Below, piece after piece: positions 30,470 to 42,916 of a stretch of 64,000 bases of DNA (positions are counted from its first letter, which is position 1; every line of letters starts with the position of its first letter). The stretch is taken from contig NC_003074.8 of assembly GCF_000001735.4 (NCBI RefSeq), positions 558,101-622,100 of the forward strand, written 5' to 3'. A program made the translations under genes and the position numbers. Source of the stretch: Arabidopsis thaliana (Eukaryota; Streptophyta; Magnoliopsida; Brassicales; Brassicaceae). The notes under the pieces are model-generated. The model had not been told where the DNA came from. It made no database searches and was given only the letters and a program-made list of their open reading frames with translations.

Positions 30470-31491
30470 TCATCCGGAAGCAGCAGACCTCGCTGTTTCA
30501 ATCGCTGCAACCAGATCATCGTATTTTGCACCGGTCACTTCCTTGACAACCTTGTTATCCTTCAAAATCTTGAAAGTTGGAACCACTCTTATTCCTAGCT
30601 CTTTTGCCAATGGCTGCACCAATGAAGAGTTTCAATGGCTTAGCAGCAACAACAAAGACAGGTAGTAGTAGCAACAACAAAAACAGGTATTGATTATCCT
30701 TAGCTGCTACTAGCTATGGTTCAATTGATATATGGTTTAGGAAAACCGAGTTACCAAAAGAAGAGAGATAAAAGAGCAGAACTCAGACCCGGTTATCTGG
30801 ATTGCAGTCAAGCTTTAGAAACACAACGTCGTCGTACTTCTCTGATAAAGCTTTGTATTTAGGGGCAATCACTTTACATGGACCACACCTGCATAAGGTA
30901 TCCAAGAATAGAACATCTTGAATTGAAACTCTCTTTAAAGACTACCAACATCAAAACCAAAACATTCACTATGGAATCTAAATGAACCACATCTGCAGAA
31001 GAATCTAACTGAGAAGATTTTTCAATCTTAGTTGAAAGCCACGGAAACTTTGATTAGTATCAAAATTCAAATCAATTGGTAATCTAAGCATTCGACATCG
31101 CAACGCCATTGATTTCATCGATTCCGCTATATACAATCAGAGATGTCGAATGGTAAAAATTTCAAAGCAGAGAGAGGCATAGAAGAGATAGTAGGTACCA
31201 TTGAGTGTACATGTCAAGTACGACAAGCTTTTCACCGGCGGCTTTAACGATGGGCCAGAACGTGTCCTTATCGACCTCCGTCACCTGACCAACACTGACA
31301 TTAACGGTTTCTAAGCTACACCTAACAACAGAGGAATCTCCTCTTTTCCTAGAATCCAAAGAACAGAAACCAATCTTCGTCGTCGGGACGCCGGAGTAAG
31401 GAATCCGGCACTGTTTCCTCGATGGACCAAATCCTCCGGTAGTCGGAGATAAAGCCGTCGGCGAAGGAGAAAGACGGAGAGAAAGAGGCAT
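30470..31491 (-). CDS. TRXF1: Chloroplast thioredoxin f1
   Basis: Light-linked redox regulator in the stroma that receives electrons from ferredoxin-thioredoxin reductase and activates Calvin-cycle enzymes such as fructose bisphosphatase. Exons 31491-31199, 30888-30789 and 30613-30470 give 178 residues. The first about 60 residues are a Ser/Pro/Arg-rich transit peptide. The active site WCGPCK is present; its Trp codon is split by a phase-2 intron, with the two Cys starting exon 2. The cis-Pro motif 'VPTF' and the f-type extra Cys ('KLDCNPDN', about residue 126) are also present, and the latter distinguishes f-type from m-type thioredoxins. AT3G02730. Its paralogue TRXF2 lies in the duplicated block on chromosome 5. 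Confidence 0.95.
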
Positions 31492-32460
31492 TGTTTGAGG
31501 AATTCAACAGAGAGACGATGACGAAGACGATGAAGCAAAATTTCGAAAAGTTGAATGATCAGAGAGAGAGTGTGTGTGAGGTCTCAACGGACTGAGCAAA
31601 TATTTATTTTATGTTAATTGGATTTTAAAGAGAAAAAGACGGTATTATCCTCGAATTGCTTCGGATGAACAAGGATATTCGGGGGTACTTACTGTAATTA
31701 TTTGTTTTCGTGATAGATGGAACGGGAGGTGTAGAATTCTTGAGGAATTAAGATTGATATTTATGTTTCTTACTGCGAAATTACGGTTCGGTCCCTCAAA
31801 ATGATGAGACAAACATGAATTCTTTTATTTTCCATAAATTTAACTATTTTAGACTAAAATACAAAATACCAACAACATGCATGATAGTTCAGTGATTACT
31901 AGTTTTGTATCTAAGGAAAACTCTCATATTTGTGATCAAAAACAGTTTTGAATCCTACAATTTATGACAACTGATGATTTTATCATTACTCATTATCATC
32001 TAGAGTCGATTTTTGTTTGTTTGTTAAAATCTACATTAGACGGTAAAAAAATGTTAAAAATGAGCCTAATAATGTGACAATGCATATTCATGTGAAAAAA
32101 TGAATTATACAAGTGAAAATAATTTACAGCTGCCAAAAGTGTATTCTAGCAGTTATTTCAGTTTTCTTTTTAAATAATTATTACAATCTTGAAATTTAAT
32201 TAGTTTTTTTTTTTGTAGTCATGGAATCTTATTATATAGTACATAATTTTCTAGCCAGTCTTAAATTAATTTCAAAATGTTGTTTAGTTAATGATTAAAA
32301 TACTTTTTTATTTGGAAAGTACCAATTTTTCTTCTTCTTCTTCTTTGTCCTAAATCGTACTCCACCGCCAAACTATACTTTTCTTTCTTTTGCTTTTTTT
32401 CTTCTCTTCATTTTTTTCGTTTGGATTTCTCAACTAACTTAGTTAGGGATATCTCCGGTC
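31492..32460. promoter_or_regulatory. Divergent promoter region, TRXF1 and aspartyl protease
   Basis: 969 bases between divergent start codons. The TRXF1-proximal part is GA/GT-rich (AGAGAGAGAGTGTGTGTGAG near 31560-31580). The protease-proximal part has a CTTCTTCTTCTTC pyrimidine run (about 32331-32345), common in Arabidopsis core promoters. The middle is AT-rich and contains no gene. Confidence 0.5.
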
Positions 32461-34989
32461 ATGGATCTCAGGCGGAGACAGTGGTTCTTGTCGGCTATTT
32501 TGCTGTCGGCGGCGTTGCTGATTGACCCGCAATTCTCGACGGCGGCGACGGCTTCGGAGAATTTGGTATTTGAAGTTCGAAGCAAGTTCGCCGGAAAAAG
32601 AGTAAAAGATCTTGGAGCTCTCAGAGCTCACGACGTCCACCGTCACTCAAGACTCCTCTCCGCCATCGATATTCCTCTCGGCGGCGATAGCCAGCCTGAG
32701 TCTATTGGGTTCGAATCGCCATTTACCAGAACCTGTAATTTTGGGAATTTTTTAACAAAAAGTCGGATTTTTTTTGTCTTTTTTAAATGTGGAATCTGAA
32801 GAAAAAACAAAGCTTTTGAATCTATTGAGATTCTCAACTCTTTGATTGGTTCTTGACTCATTATGAAATGGTCTTCTTCTTGTGTCTTCTACGGTAAAAT
32901 GTTGATTCTTGTTCTTTATGTTTGTTGTTTTTAATTTCAGTTTATACTTCGCTAAAATCGGACTCGGAACTCCATCAAGAGACTTCCATGTTCAAGTTGA
33001 TACAGGAAGTGATATCTTATGGGTGAATTGTGCTGGTTGCATCAGATGTCCTAGGAAAAGTGATCTGGTATATACCATCAATTCTATCCCTCCAAAAAAA
33101 AAAACAGAACTCTAAGTTACATTATGTTTTCAGTTTCATAGTTTCATTATCTTTCAGGTAGAGCTGACACCTTATGATGTGGATGCTTCGTCCACTGCAA
33201 AATCTGTTTCGTGCAGTGACAACTTTTGCTCTTACGTTAACCAAAGATCTGAGTGTCACTCAGGTTCTACTTGTCAGTATGTTATTATGTATGGCGATGG
33301 GAGTTCAACTAATGGATACTTGGTGAAAGATGTTGTTCATTTGGATTTAGTTACTGGAAATCGTCAAACCGGTTCCACCAACGGAACTATTATCTTCGGG
33401 TTAGTTTAAGGAAAAACAGCTTTATTCTTCTATGAATTTTGTAGCTTGTTGTGGCTTGCAAATCTCTGAATCACTGTTATTTGTGGTTCTTATACAGATG
33501 TGGGTCTAAACAGTCTGGTCAGCTCGGAGAGTCACAAGCTGCGGTTGATGGGATAATGGGATTTGGACAATCAAATTCATCGTTTATATCGCAGCTAGCT
33601 TCACAAGGAAAGGTCAAAAGGTCTTTTGCGCATTGTTTGGATAACAACAATGGAGGTGGTATATTCGCCATTGGAGAAGTCGTGTCGCCGAAAGTAAAGA
33701 CTACACCTATGCTCTCTAAATCGTAAGTGAATGCCTTTCTCTTAAAGCTCTTCTTCTTTGGTTCTTTGTCAAGAAGTTTTGAATTTCTTACACTGTTTGC
33801 AACTCTTTCACAGAGCTCACTATAGTGTCAACCTCAATGCAATTGAAGTTGGTAATTCAGTTTTAGAACTTTCTTCGAATGCTTTTGATTCGGGAGATGA
33901 CAAAGGAGTTATTATTGATAGTGGTACAACTCTGGTGTATCTTCCTGATGCTGTTTATAACCCGTTACTGAATGAGGTCAGTACTATATTCTGTTACTTG
34001 TGAATTCTTTCTGTCTTATTTTACAAAGTTCTTAACACTTATGTTTTTTTCCCTTGAGTTTCCATCAGATATTGGCTTCACATCCAGAGCTTACTTTGCA
34101 TACAGTTCAAGAGTCGTTTACTTGTTTCCATTATACAGACAAGTAAGAATTTAACTCATCGCTTTGTCATTCTTGGTGTTTAGTGAGAATGTTTGAAATG
34201 GTACTGTTATTTGCTGGAAATGTACTAGTTTTTGCTTTTGGAATTGAAATGGAGTTGGATTTAGCTGAATCTGATGGAATGACTGATTTTATACACCTAG
34301 TATATAATGTTTGATGTTTTGACCCTCTGAAATTTTCTGTCAAATTCACAGATTAGATCGGTTCCCAACTGTCACTTTTCAGTTTGACAAGTCTGTTTCA
34401 TTGGCGGTTTATCCTCGGGAATATCTATTCCAAGTTCGAGTAAGTCTTGTTCCTGTTTCTAACTTCGTGTTCTTGTTTTCTTGTTCTGACATAAAAAACT
34501 GACTATAGGAAGACACATGGTGTTTTGGCTGGCAAAATGGTGGATTGCAGACTAAAGGAGGAGCTTCATTAACAATTCTTGGAGGTACATATATCTCTTT
34601 TAAAAATGACTTTCATCCTGAAATTGCTGAAAAAATTTGAGTGTTGATTTGTTTCGCTGCGCAGACATGGCCCTCTCTAACAAGTTAGTTGTCTACGATA
34701 TCGAAAACCAAGTCATTGGATGGACCAATCACAACTGTAAGCATTACAAATCCTATCTTTGTCTTTATTGCCACAAATTCTATGAGATTTGATGTATTAG
34801 GTGTGTTTTGACTGTAATGAAATACTGAATCACACAGGCTCAGGAGGAATACAAGTCAAGGATGAAGAAAGTGGAGCAATCTATACTGTTGGTGCTCACA
34901 ACCTCTCATGGTCGTCTTCTTTAGCTATTACAAAACTTCTTACACTTGTTTCTCTCTTAATTCCTTTCTTCTGTAACGTTGCTTTATAG
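32461..34989 (+). CDS. A1-family aspartyl protease, likely GPI-anchored
   Basis: Pepsin-like protease of the secretory pathway. Exons 32461-32708, 32941-33067, 33158-33399, 33498-33722, 33814-33976, 34069-34142, 34352-34439, 34509-34584, 34665-34736 and 34838-34989 give 488 residues. A signal peptide lies at residues about 1-30 ('FLSAILLSAALL'). The two catalytic motifs are DTGSDILW (exon 2) and IDSGTTL (exon 5). The plant nepenthesin-type Cys cluster is visible ('CAGCIRCP', 'CHSGSTCQYVIMYGDGSS'). The tail ends in a small-residue site followed by a hydrophobic stretch (SSSLAITKLLTLVSLLIPFF), which fits a GPI-attachment signal. Substrates unknown. AT3G02740 is the likely locus. Confidence 0.94.
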
Positions 34990-35500
34990 TTTCAGATAAA
35001 AACCCTCTTGGGACAAAGTTTATTCCTTCTGTTGTTTATCATTAAAGGAACTGATTCCCATTTCTTGAAAAACAATTGCCACTTTCATGATCGAGAGAAA
35101 GGGATTGACACAAATTCTGTAACTGGAATTGGAGCTTTTTGAAAAGACAGAAACAGGAAATTGTCCCAACAGACTGACAAAATTAAGCCTGAGGGGATTC
35201 ACAGAATTACAGACACAAGCCATTATTACATGATGTGATGTTTTTTCACTCTTCTTTACTGACAAGACCAAAAAACAACATAAACATTAACAAGAGAGAA
35301 AGACATAAACCAAAGACAAAACTGACAAAAATTTAGGTTCCAAAACCAATGAATTATGACTCAAAAAAGAATAGAGATCAATGAAGAAAGTTGAAAAGGA
35401 AAAACAAAAGAACAAAAAGACACAGTACCTTGTCTTGGGTGATTTATTTGATATCATTAATCACCTCTCAACTTCTTCACTTCAACTCTTCTTTCTCTAT
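34990..35500. other. Convergent 3' region
   Basis: 511 bases between the stops of the aspartyl protease and the PP2C gene. A-rich on the plus strand from 35270 onward. No coding sequence supported. Confidence 0.6.
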
Positions 35501-37357
35501 TCACTTTCCAGGCACAAATCTTGGTAAGTTTAAAAGTGTATTAACTCTTGCAACACCTTCAAGTGCAGAATACTCTGTTCCAGGTTCTGAATCCAAGTTA
35601 TCCGCTTCTTTTATCAGCTTCTCAGTTTCACTTTCGTCGAGAGCAATCTCTTTCCCCGACCTGACAGTACTCGAACGGCCTAGACCGCTTGGTCCTGATG
35701 CATCATCATCCTCAGTCGTGGCTTTTAGTTCTTCTTCTTCTCCATCTTCAAGTTTGGAGATGGAAGAAGCTGTAGATATGGCGTTTGTGTTGCTGGAGTC
35801 TAGATACAAGCAAACAGCGGCACAGTCATCGACTTTGGAAGTCGGGTATTTGTATCTCCAAGCTCTGACCGCAGACTCGACTAAAGCTCTTGCTGCAGAG
35901 GAGCGCGATGGAGCTGAAGCTACAATCGCCACTACATCTTCATTTGAGAGAACATCCCAAATCTATCACAATAGAAAGAAATGTGAGCAGCAAAAATTGC
36001 AAATAGAAAAGATATGTGTCTGAGAGAGAGAGTATTTACCCCATCTGTAGCCAACACTATAAACTCATCTTTTTCGGTTAACTGACGGAAAGATACATCA
36101 GGCACAGAGATTAGGCCAAAATCTTTAAGGCAAAAGTCACCAAAAGCACGTGCCATAGCAAGTCCAGGTGAGTCACAATTTGGCAGCCAAACTCTACAAA
36201 CTTCAGGTTCATCTCTAAGAGCAAACACTCGTCCTCGACACTTTCTTATTCTCTCTGCCTCAGCTGCAAGTTCAATTGAGGGAATAAAAAAAAACCCAAT
36301 AAACATGATTAATGGATCCATCATACATCCACAGGACAACATCATACATTCACATAAGATAATCCAACCTGGGAGATTTGGCTTAAGATCCACAGTTAGT
36401 TGAACAGCGACAAGAGTATTTTCACTGTCTCTTGTACCCATTACAGCTCTGGAATCCCCAACATTTCCAACAACGAGATACTGACCCTGCAATATTGCAG
36501 AGGATACATAATAAAGATCATGAAACAATGAATAAGACTTAAACTTTGAACATACCAAACCGAGACAATACCTGCTTGATCAAGGTTACAGCTGTTGTCC
36601 CACTGCAGAAACAGTCAACACTTCCATGGAATTTAAGCTCTCTATCCATAACTTTAAAAGCCTTAAGAAACGACTCTTTCAGCGTTTGAAACAATTCCGG
36701 TTGGGTTTCTGTGTTCTCCTCCTCCATGTCAGCAGATGTCCTAGGTTCTTCTTCAGCAGTGACAAAAGCAGCAGCAGCAGCAGCATCTTCAGGGTTGTTA
36801 ATGTTGGTTACATTATTGACAGTGTCGGTGGTGATTGCCTTAAGAACACCTTCAACTGGTACTTTTGCTTCCCAATAAGCACTTAATTTGAGAGGAAGAT
36901 TGTCTCTGACTCTCTTTGCAACCATATGACCATATGGACCATGTCCATCAAACACTCCACAGAAGATTGTATCTGTCCTCGAACCAAAATTCTGAGCACG
37001 AAAACAGGAAACAATCAGTGAAGAAGAAACAATAGGACCTCAGATCCCAAATTAGAAACAATAAAAAAAAAAAAAGGGGGAAGACTTGAGGATCTAACAA
37101 ACCTCCCAAACAACCATGGCATCTTGATTAGGCCCTTTCTTGCCTTGTTGAGTGTAGATACAAGCAACCTCAGTTGATCCATTCAAGAACATCCGGCCCG
37201 GAACCTGATTCAACGGTTCTTCTCTCCGGTAATCAAAGGAAGAGTTCCTAGAACCAGGTCGCTTCTTAGAGTTCTTCCTCTTCCTCACACTAAAAGCAGG
37301 AGAGCAAGGAGAGCCCGGTCTAGGGCTCCTGCTCTCTGCAGATAAACAGGACCCCAT
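35501..37357 (-). CDS. Protein phosphatase 2C (clade E type), N-myristoylated
   Basis: Mg/Mn-dependent Ser/Thr phosphatase. Exons 37357-37103, 36991-36572, 36486-36369, 36263-36040 and 35962-35501 give 492 residues. The start MGSCLSAESRSPRPG fits N-myristoylation and palmitoylation, implying membrane attachment. Catalytic motifs in order: 'QQGKKGPNQDAM', 'FDGHGPYGH' (metal-binding Asp), 'SGTTAV', 'VGNVGDSRAV', 'ARAFGDF' and 'LATDGIWDVLSN'. The acidic insert at about residues 160-190 and the Ser-rich acidic tail are typical of the clade. The upstream region on the minus strand probably carries 5' UTR introns (a donor near 38123 reads CCTG|GTGAGT). AT3G02750 is the likely locus. Confidence 0.94.
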
Positions 37358-39487
37358 TTTAAGGGCCCTGATTATATTGAGCAGGCACTCCAGACCAACA
37401 ATGGTACAATCACCCCGACGGTCCTCCAGCGAGAAAGATTGAACCTTTAGATCACAATTCTCACCGGAAAGAGCAATGATGATTCAAACTATGCAAAAGA
37501 GATCTCTGTAAGAAGACAAAACCCGTCTTTAGATCCCAATGATCACCACAAAGAGTAATAGGATGATATGATGATTTAGTTTGTAAGAAACAAACCTCAA
37601 AATTTAGTTCCAGCTACTTTGTGCAAGAACCCTTTTGAGCAAAATCTAATTCGTCAACAACCAGTATACATACATACACAAGCAGTGATTTTTAAACCCA
37701 AATCGTCAAAATTGAATGAAGAAAAAAAAAACGGAATAAAAAAAAGATGAAGCCTTTCAAAGCTGACCAAGAAAAAAGGTAAAAGATGAGACTTCTGGGT
37801 CTGACCCTTTTCGAGTCTTGTTTAAAAAAACGTTTTTTTCTTCTTACAAATATTTTATTTGTACAGAAATTTAAACCCAAAAGTTTTATGAGAAAAAAGG
37901 AACAGATCTACGTAGATTTCCACCAAAAAGAAAAAGAAAGACAAGTGTAAGTTTTAATTTATACTGGAAAGAGACTCAAAACACGAGAATCATGAGAACC
38001 CCTTTCTTTCTCTACAATATCTCCTTCGTCTGCAACCAATCAAAAGAAGAATCATTGAGAAAAAAAAAACTAAACTTGTTAATATCGAATTGCCAAATTC
38101 GAATTCGAGCTGAAAGGAGACTCACCAGGAAACAGAGAGATCAAACAGAAGGTAAGAGGATCTCAGAATCAGATTCAATTGTGGGGAAGAAGAAGAGCTT
38201 GAGATTGCTCTGTTCGTGCGTCGATTAGATTATAAACAAAAAAGAAAAAAAGGAATTGAAAGATGAAAACAAAAAAGAAAGAAGAATATAAACGAGAAAG
38301 AAACGCAACCACCAACTACAAACCCGTTCTCTCTTCTTCTTCGTCTTTCTACTTTTGTGTGTCTCTATAGAGAGAGAGAATGGAGAAGAGAGAGATAGAA
38401 ACAGTAATGGAGATGGGTCACTCTCTCTAATAATAAAAAAACTATATTAATAATACATCCAAAAATTATGTTATCAGATTTTTTTCTTTCTGATGAATCA
38501 TTATTTTATTATTTTTTACGTATTAATGTATGAAAATATTTATATTTTTTTTGTTTCAGGCTGGCAGAATTAACATGGGCTTGGATAAGACGTTTCTTAC
38601 ACATAATTTTCCGACATCCACTAGAATATCATCAATATATAATATGAAGAATTATTAAAATTGTGAAAATTCAATAAAACAGATCATTTATTTTTAGATC
38701 AAAATCATATTTAGGGTCTCACAATCAGTCAATCATCCCATGAGGGTGAGACTCTTTATCAGATTTAATTATTGTATCGCTTAGTAAACTATTGTATATA
38801 AAAGAATAACCACCGTGAATTCTTCTTATTTAAGGAACCAAAGAACTCATTGTTTTTTTATATAAATGATCAGTAGGGGATGGTAAATCGCCTGTTTGTT
38901 TCTTACCAAATATTTTCAGTAGTTGAATCGAAAATGAGTAGAGACAATAGTCAATGGAAACGTGAGATGTGAATACACAAGTGACCTTAGTTACTTGAAG
39001 CCACCACATGTCGGCAGAGAGGTACAGAAACCAACACGTACCATCTTTCTTCCTCTCATCTCATGCAAATGCGATCACACAGATCTGCAGATCACTTTTT
39101 TTATTTTTGGAGACAACCTTACCTGTTGTGTTTTATTTTCTCTTTTCGGTCTTATATTCTTCCACCTCATTTCCTACTTATTTTTTCTTTCTTTTTTCTG
39201 ATAAGATCGCAGATTAGGTTATCAGGGATAAGGATTTTTTTGAAAGAAACGTAATTCTGATAATTGGCTTAACATTTACGTATATCTCCTCTAATTAGTT
39301 AAATACGGAAAACTTCATCAACATCAAAATCTCTAAGTTCTTGTCTCCACAATCATGAGTCATGCAAAACACCATTATCAAACAAACCAAGGAAAACAGC
39401 AAAAAAGAATGCAAAACACTGTGATTCCTTTTGTCTGGGCATCGAACCAGGAGTGAGTGTGTGTACCTTTCATTTCTTTTCAACGAC
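37358..39487. other. PP2C 5' UTR/promoter and HisRS 3' flank
   Basis: 2.1 kb without a protein gene. The right-to-left leader of the PP2C gene probably covers 37358 to about 38400, with splice-like donors near 38123 and 37595. A GA-rich tract at 38368-38398 may mark its core promoter. From 38460 to 39300 the sequence is AT-rich spacer; 39300-39487 should be HisRS 3' UTR. Open frames at 38960-39250 are low-complexity and were not called. Confidence 0.5.
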
Positions 39488-42400
39488 TCAGAGTAGTTTC
39501 TTCAATTCTTCCACGAAACGATCTCTAGTACATGTTTGATCTTCTTTCTCTTCACTTCCCTTCTCGAGCTTCTTCAATGTCACAAAACTTCCACTGAGTT
39601 CTTTTTCGCCTACCATCACCATCCAAGGAATCCCTGATTCCTTTGCACGATTGAAATGCTTTTCTTTCCTCTTGCTCACTAGATACTCTGCGTTGATCTT
39701 AGCACCCCATAACTGACTTACCAGTTCTGCTGCTTCCGCTAGTTTATTATCCACCATTATACTAACCAACACCTGTGTCTCCGTTGGTCGAATCACCTAT
39801 ATTCATAGCAAATAACACAAACTTCAAAAACCATTCTTTTAAAACAAGGTCGACAAACAGCATAAGGGTTTGGCAAGTTACTTGTTTCTGTTTCTCGTTA
39901 AGTTCTTCCATTATGTTAAACACTCTCTCGATTCCCAGGCTCATCCCAACCGCAGGGACTTGCTTTGTTCCAAACATTCCTATAAGGTTATCATATCGCC
40001 CACCAGCACCAATTGATCCCACCTGCAGAAAGAAGAATTCAAAGGCCATACACTACAATTTCTTTAATTGAATTGCAGGAAGCCAAAATGCGGGATTTTA
40101 CCTCTGCTCCTATACAAACAGCTTCAAAGATGACGCCGGTGTAGTAATCAAGACCTCTAGCTAGACTTAGATCAAAGACTATTCTCTCACTGCACTTTGA
40201 TCTTTTAAGAGCTTCAAACATGATACTCAACTCATCAAGAGCTTCTCTTGATGACTGGTTATCTAAGAACTCACTCCCTTCTTGTCTCAGTTTAGACAAC
40301 AGCTCCAAAGGAGCTCCCTTCTCCTTAACGAAGTTGCCAATTCTGTCTGCAATCTCTGAAGACAAGCCCTTCTCCTCCACCATTTCTTTCTTCACTTGCT
40401 CAAACGATTGCTTGTCTAGCTTGTCGATACTCGAACAGATGGTTCTGAATTTCTCAGGTGGTACTCCACATATCTCCAGCATTCCATCAAGCAACTTGCG
40501 GTGATTCAGTTTCACCTATTTAAACAAACCAGAATTAAGAACATAGCCAAAGAAAAAACCAACCAGGAAAGATTAAGACTTTCAACTTAAGTTATTACCT
40601 CATAATCTCCTATTTCTAACTCATCGAGGAGTTCAGTTAATATCTTGACAATTTCAAAATCGGGTCCCATTGGTTCGAACAAACCAGCGATATCAAAATC
40701 ACACTGATAAAACTCTCTGTATCTCCCTTTAGATGGATTATCCCTTCTGTACACCTTTGCTATTTGGTATCTTTTGAATGATGTGATTCCATTCATAGCC
40801 ACATACCGTGCAAATGGAACAGTTAGATCATATCGTAAAGAGCAAAGCTCTCCACCCTGCAATTAATAGATCCATATGAGCTCAAATTTTGACAAACAAA
40901 TCATCACATAAACTGATGATATTACAGCAGCCAAGAAGAGTTCTACCTGATCAGCAATATCATAAACCAATTTCGAGTCTTCTCCGTACTTTCCCATAAG
41001 GGTCTCTCTCAATTCAAAAACAGGAGTATCAAGTGCAGTTGCACCATGCCTCTTGAAAACGTTTTGTATGATTGAAAAGGCTTTTTCTCGGACTGCCATT
41101 TGTTCTTTAGCGAAATCTCGAGTTCCCTGTCATAGAATGAAACAAATCAGAAATTAACTCTGAGGCCTAAACCTTCTCCATATACGAGATTGTAATTTAC
41201 CTTTGGAAGCTTGGGAAGTCTCCTATTTTCATTACTTTCTACAATCTCTTTCACTTTATCCAACAAGCTATCAAAACTGCGACCCTCTGGGTTGAAAAGA
41301 TTTAAGATTTGCTCCCCACATTGCATCAATGAATGCATCTGGTCACCATCACTTGCTGCGTCATTACTCACCAATCTATCTTTGATAAACTGGATAACTA
41401 GGCTTGTCCCCTTTCCCACAACTGCTTTTTTCTCATTCTTCTTCTTTTTCTTATCGGTCTTCGACTCTTCTTTGTCCGCATCTCCGCTCTTCTGAACAAA
41501 CAATTCTCCACCAGCAAGAGCAAAAAAGGCAGCAACTGCCTCCAAACCAACAATTCTCCATACAATTCCCAGACACTCATTCAGTTTGTGAGCAAACCTG
41601 CAGTAATCCTCTTCCAAATGAGCAGTATAAGCTAACTTATAGCTATTCTTTAGATTCTCATTCTCAACACAGATCTTTTCAGATAAACATTTCTTCAGAT
41701 TCTCATCCACAATCTTCTCAAAACAAAGCTTAGCACGAAGGAACGAACACACTCCCAAGTTTTTAATCGCCGTTAACAAAGGTAACAATGTTGTTCCTAA
41801 AGCCTCACCAATCCCAGTGTTTCCAGACCCAGTTTTGCCTCCTTTAACACCGGAATTCAATTCTCTCCTAGCATCCGCGTGCACGCTTTTCACCACATAC
41901 CTGAATTTCCCATGAATCCAAGGGATTTTCGAAATCTCTTCTATTTCTAATTTCCCTGTACCTTTATACCCGTTAAGCAAAACCTTGAGATCACCAGCAA
42001 CACCAATCACATCTTTATCACCATTCCCATCTCCTGAATCCAACAAGCTAAACGAAGCTATATCAGCCTTTGTAACCTCACAACTCAACGCAGCAACAGA
42101 ATCCACAATCTGTGAAAGAGTCGTCGATTTGTGATCTATAATAGAACAAATCCCAATCAACGAAGCACACGACTTCTCCAACACAATGTTTTCCCCTTCT
42201 GTCACATCAATCTCACCCAATTCCAAACTCTCAGCCTTCAAATTCAGAATCTCAACAATCTTAAGCGGAAGAACAGAACGAGCGGTGGATGAAGAAGGAG
42301 GACCAGAAGTCGACAAAATAAGCTTGTTTAAGAGAACAGCCAGAGAAGCTCGAGTTTCTTCGTTCGTTAACCCTTGAGGGATACCAAAGGAGCTCCTTTT

Positions 42401-42550
42401 GATCGATGGAACGTTTCTAGTGGAGAATCTCTCGATCGCAGAAGAGTCAATTCGAACATTAGCGACGCCGGAAGCAACATTGTAAACGGAGGAAGAAGAT
42501 AAAGAAGAACCTTTCCCTCCGAGAGTGATGGACGATCTCTCCGCCGCCAT
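39488..42550 (-). CDS. Cytosolic histidyl-tRNA synthetase with long N-terminal extension
   Basis: Class II synthetase that charges tRNA-His. Exons 42550-41201, 41126-40947, 40856-40599, 40515-40102, 40022-39882 and 39796-39488 give 883 residues. The first 450 residues, all in exon 1, are a plant-type extension of unknown role that ends in a Lys-rich linker ([12 protein letters not shown]). The catalytic domain starts at '[20 protein letters not shown]'. Family motifs are '[14 protein letters not shown]' (motif 2 region), '[11 protein letters not shown]'-type sequence, the HisA motif '[13 protein letters not shown]', HisB '[11 protein letters not shown]' and motif 3 '[10 protein letters not shown]'. 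The C-terminal anticodon-binding domain ends 'FVEELKKLL'. The first ATG (42556) is two codons upstream of the family-like MAAERSS start. AT3G02760 is the likely locus. Confidence 0.95.
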
Positions 42551-42916
42551 TATCACACACAGAGCTGAAGCCGGAGTGATTAGGGTTTTCTGTCTTTCGT
42601 TGTGTTTGACCTAAAACGAAGCACTGTGAAATTGCAAGAAGGCGGATTTAGAAAATTGGTAAACTGCAAAATGACCCTCGAAGTATCCAGTTATTGGAAA
42701 TTGATCTACGAAAAATGCTTGTATGGATACTTCAAGGATCTTTTTGCAATTTTCACTTTACGAAATGTTTTTTTTTATCAACTCGAAACGGATTCAATAG
42801 TTCAATAATCATATTCAAAGAAGCCAACTTTTACTCTGATAGCCATTACAGAAACACAAAGCACAAAAGTAGTAGCTTACAGATTTTAACAAATCAACAA
42901 CATCACTTGTGTCCTT
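42551..42916. other. HisRS promoter and RraA-like 3' UTR
   Basis: 366 bases between the HisRS start and the stop of the RraA-like gene, both on the minus strand. Contains CAAAATGACCCTCGAAGTATC-like unique sequence and no supported gene. A short inverted similarity (GAAGTATCCAG near 42678 and TGGATACTTCAAGGATC near 42724) could form a small hairpin. Confidence 0.5.

Noticed and set aside
35391-36023. 210-residue plus-strand frame
   Set aside because: It is antisense to the last PP2C exons and consists of Ser/Phe/Leu-rich shadow sequence.
38962-39254. Overlapping short Phe/Ser/Leu-rich frames
   Set aside because: Low-complexity pyrimidine-rich DNA; three frames are open at once, which indicates composition and not coding.
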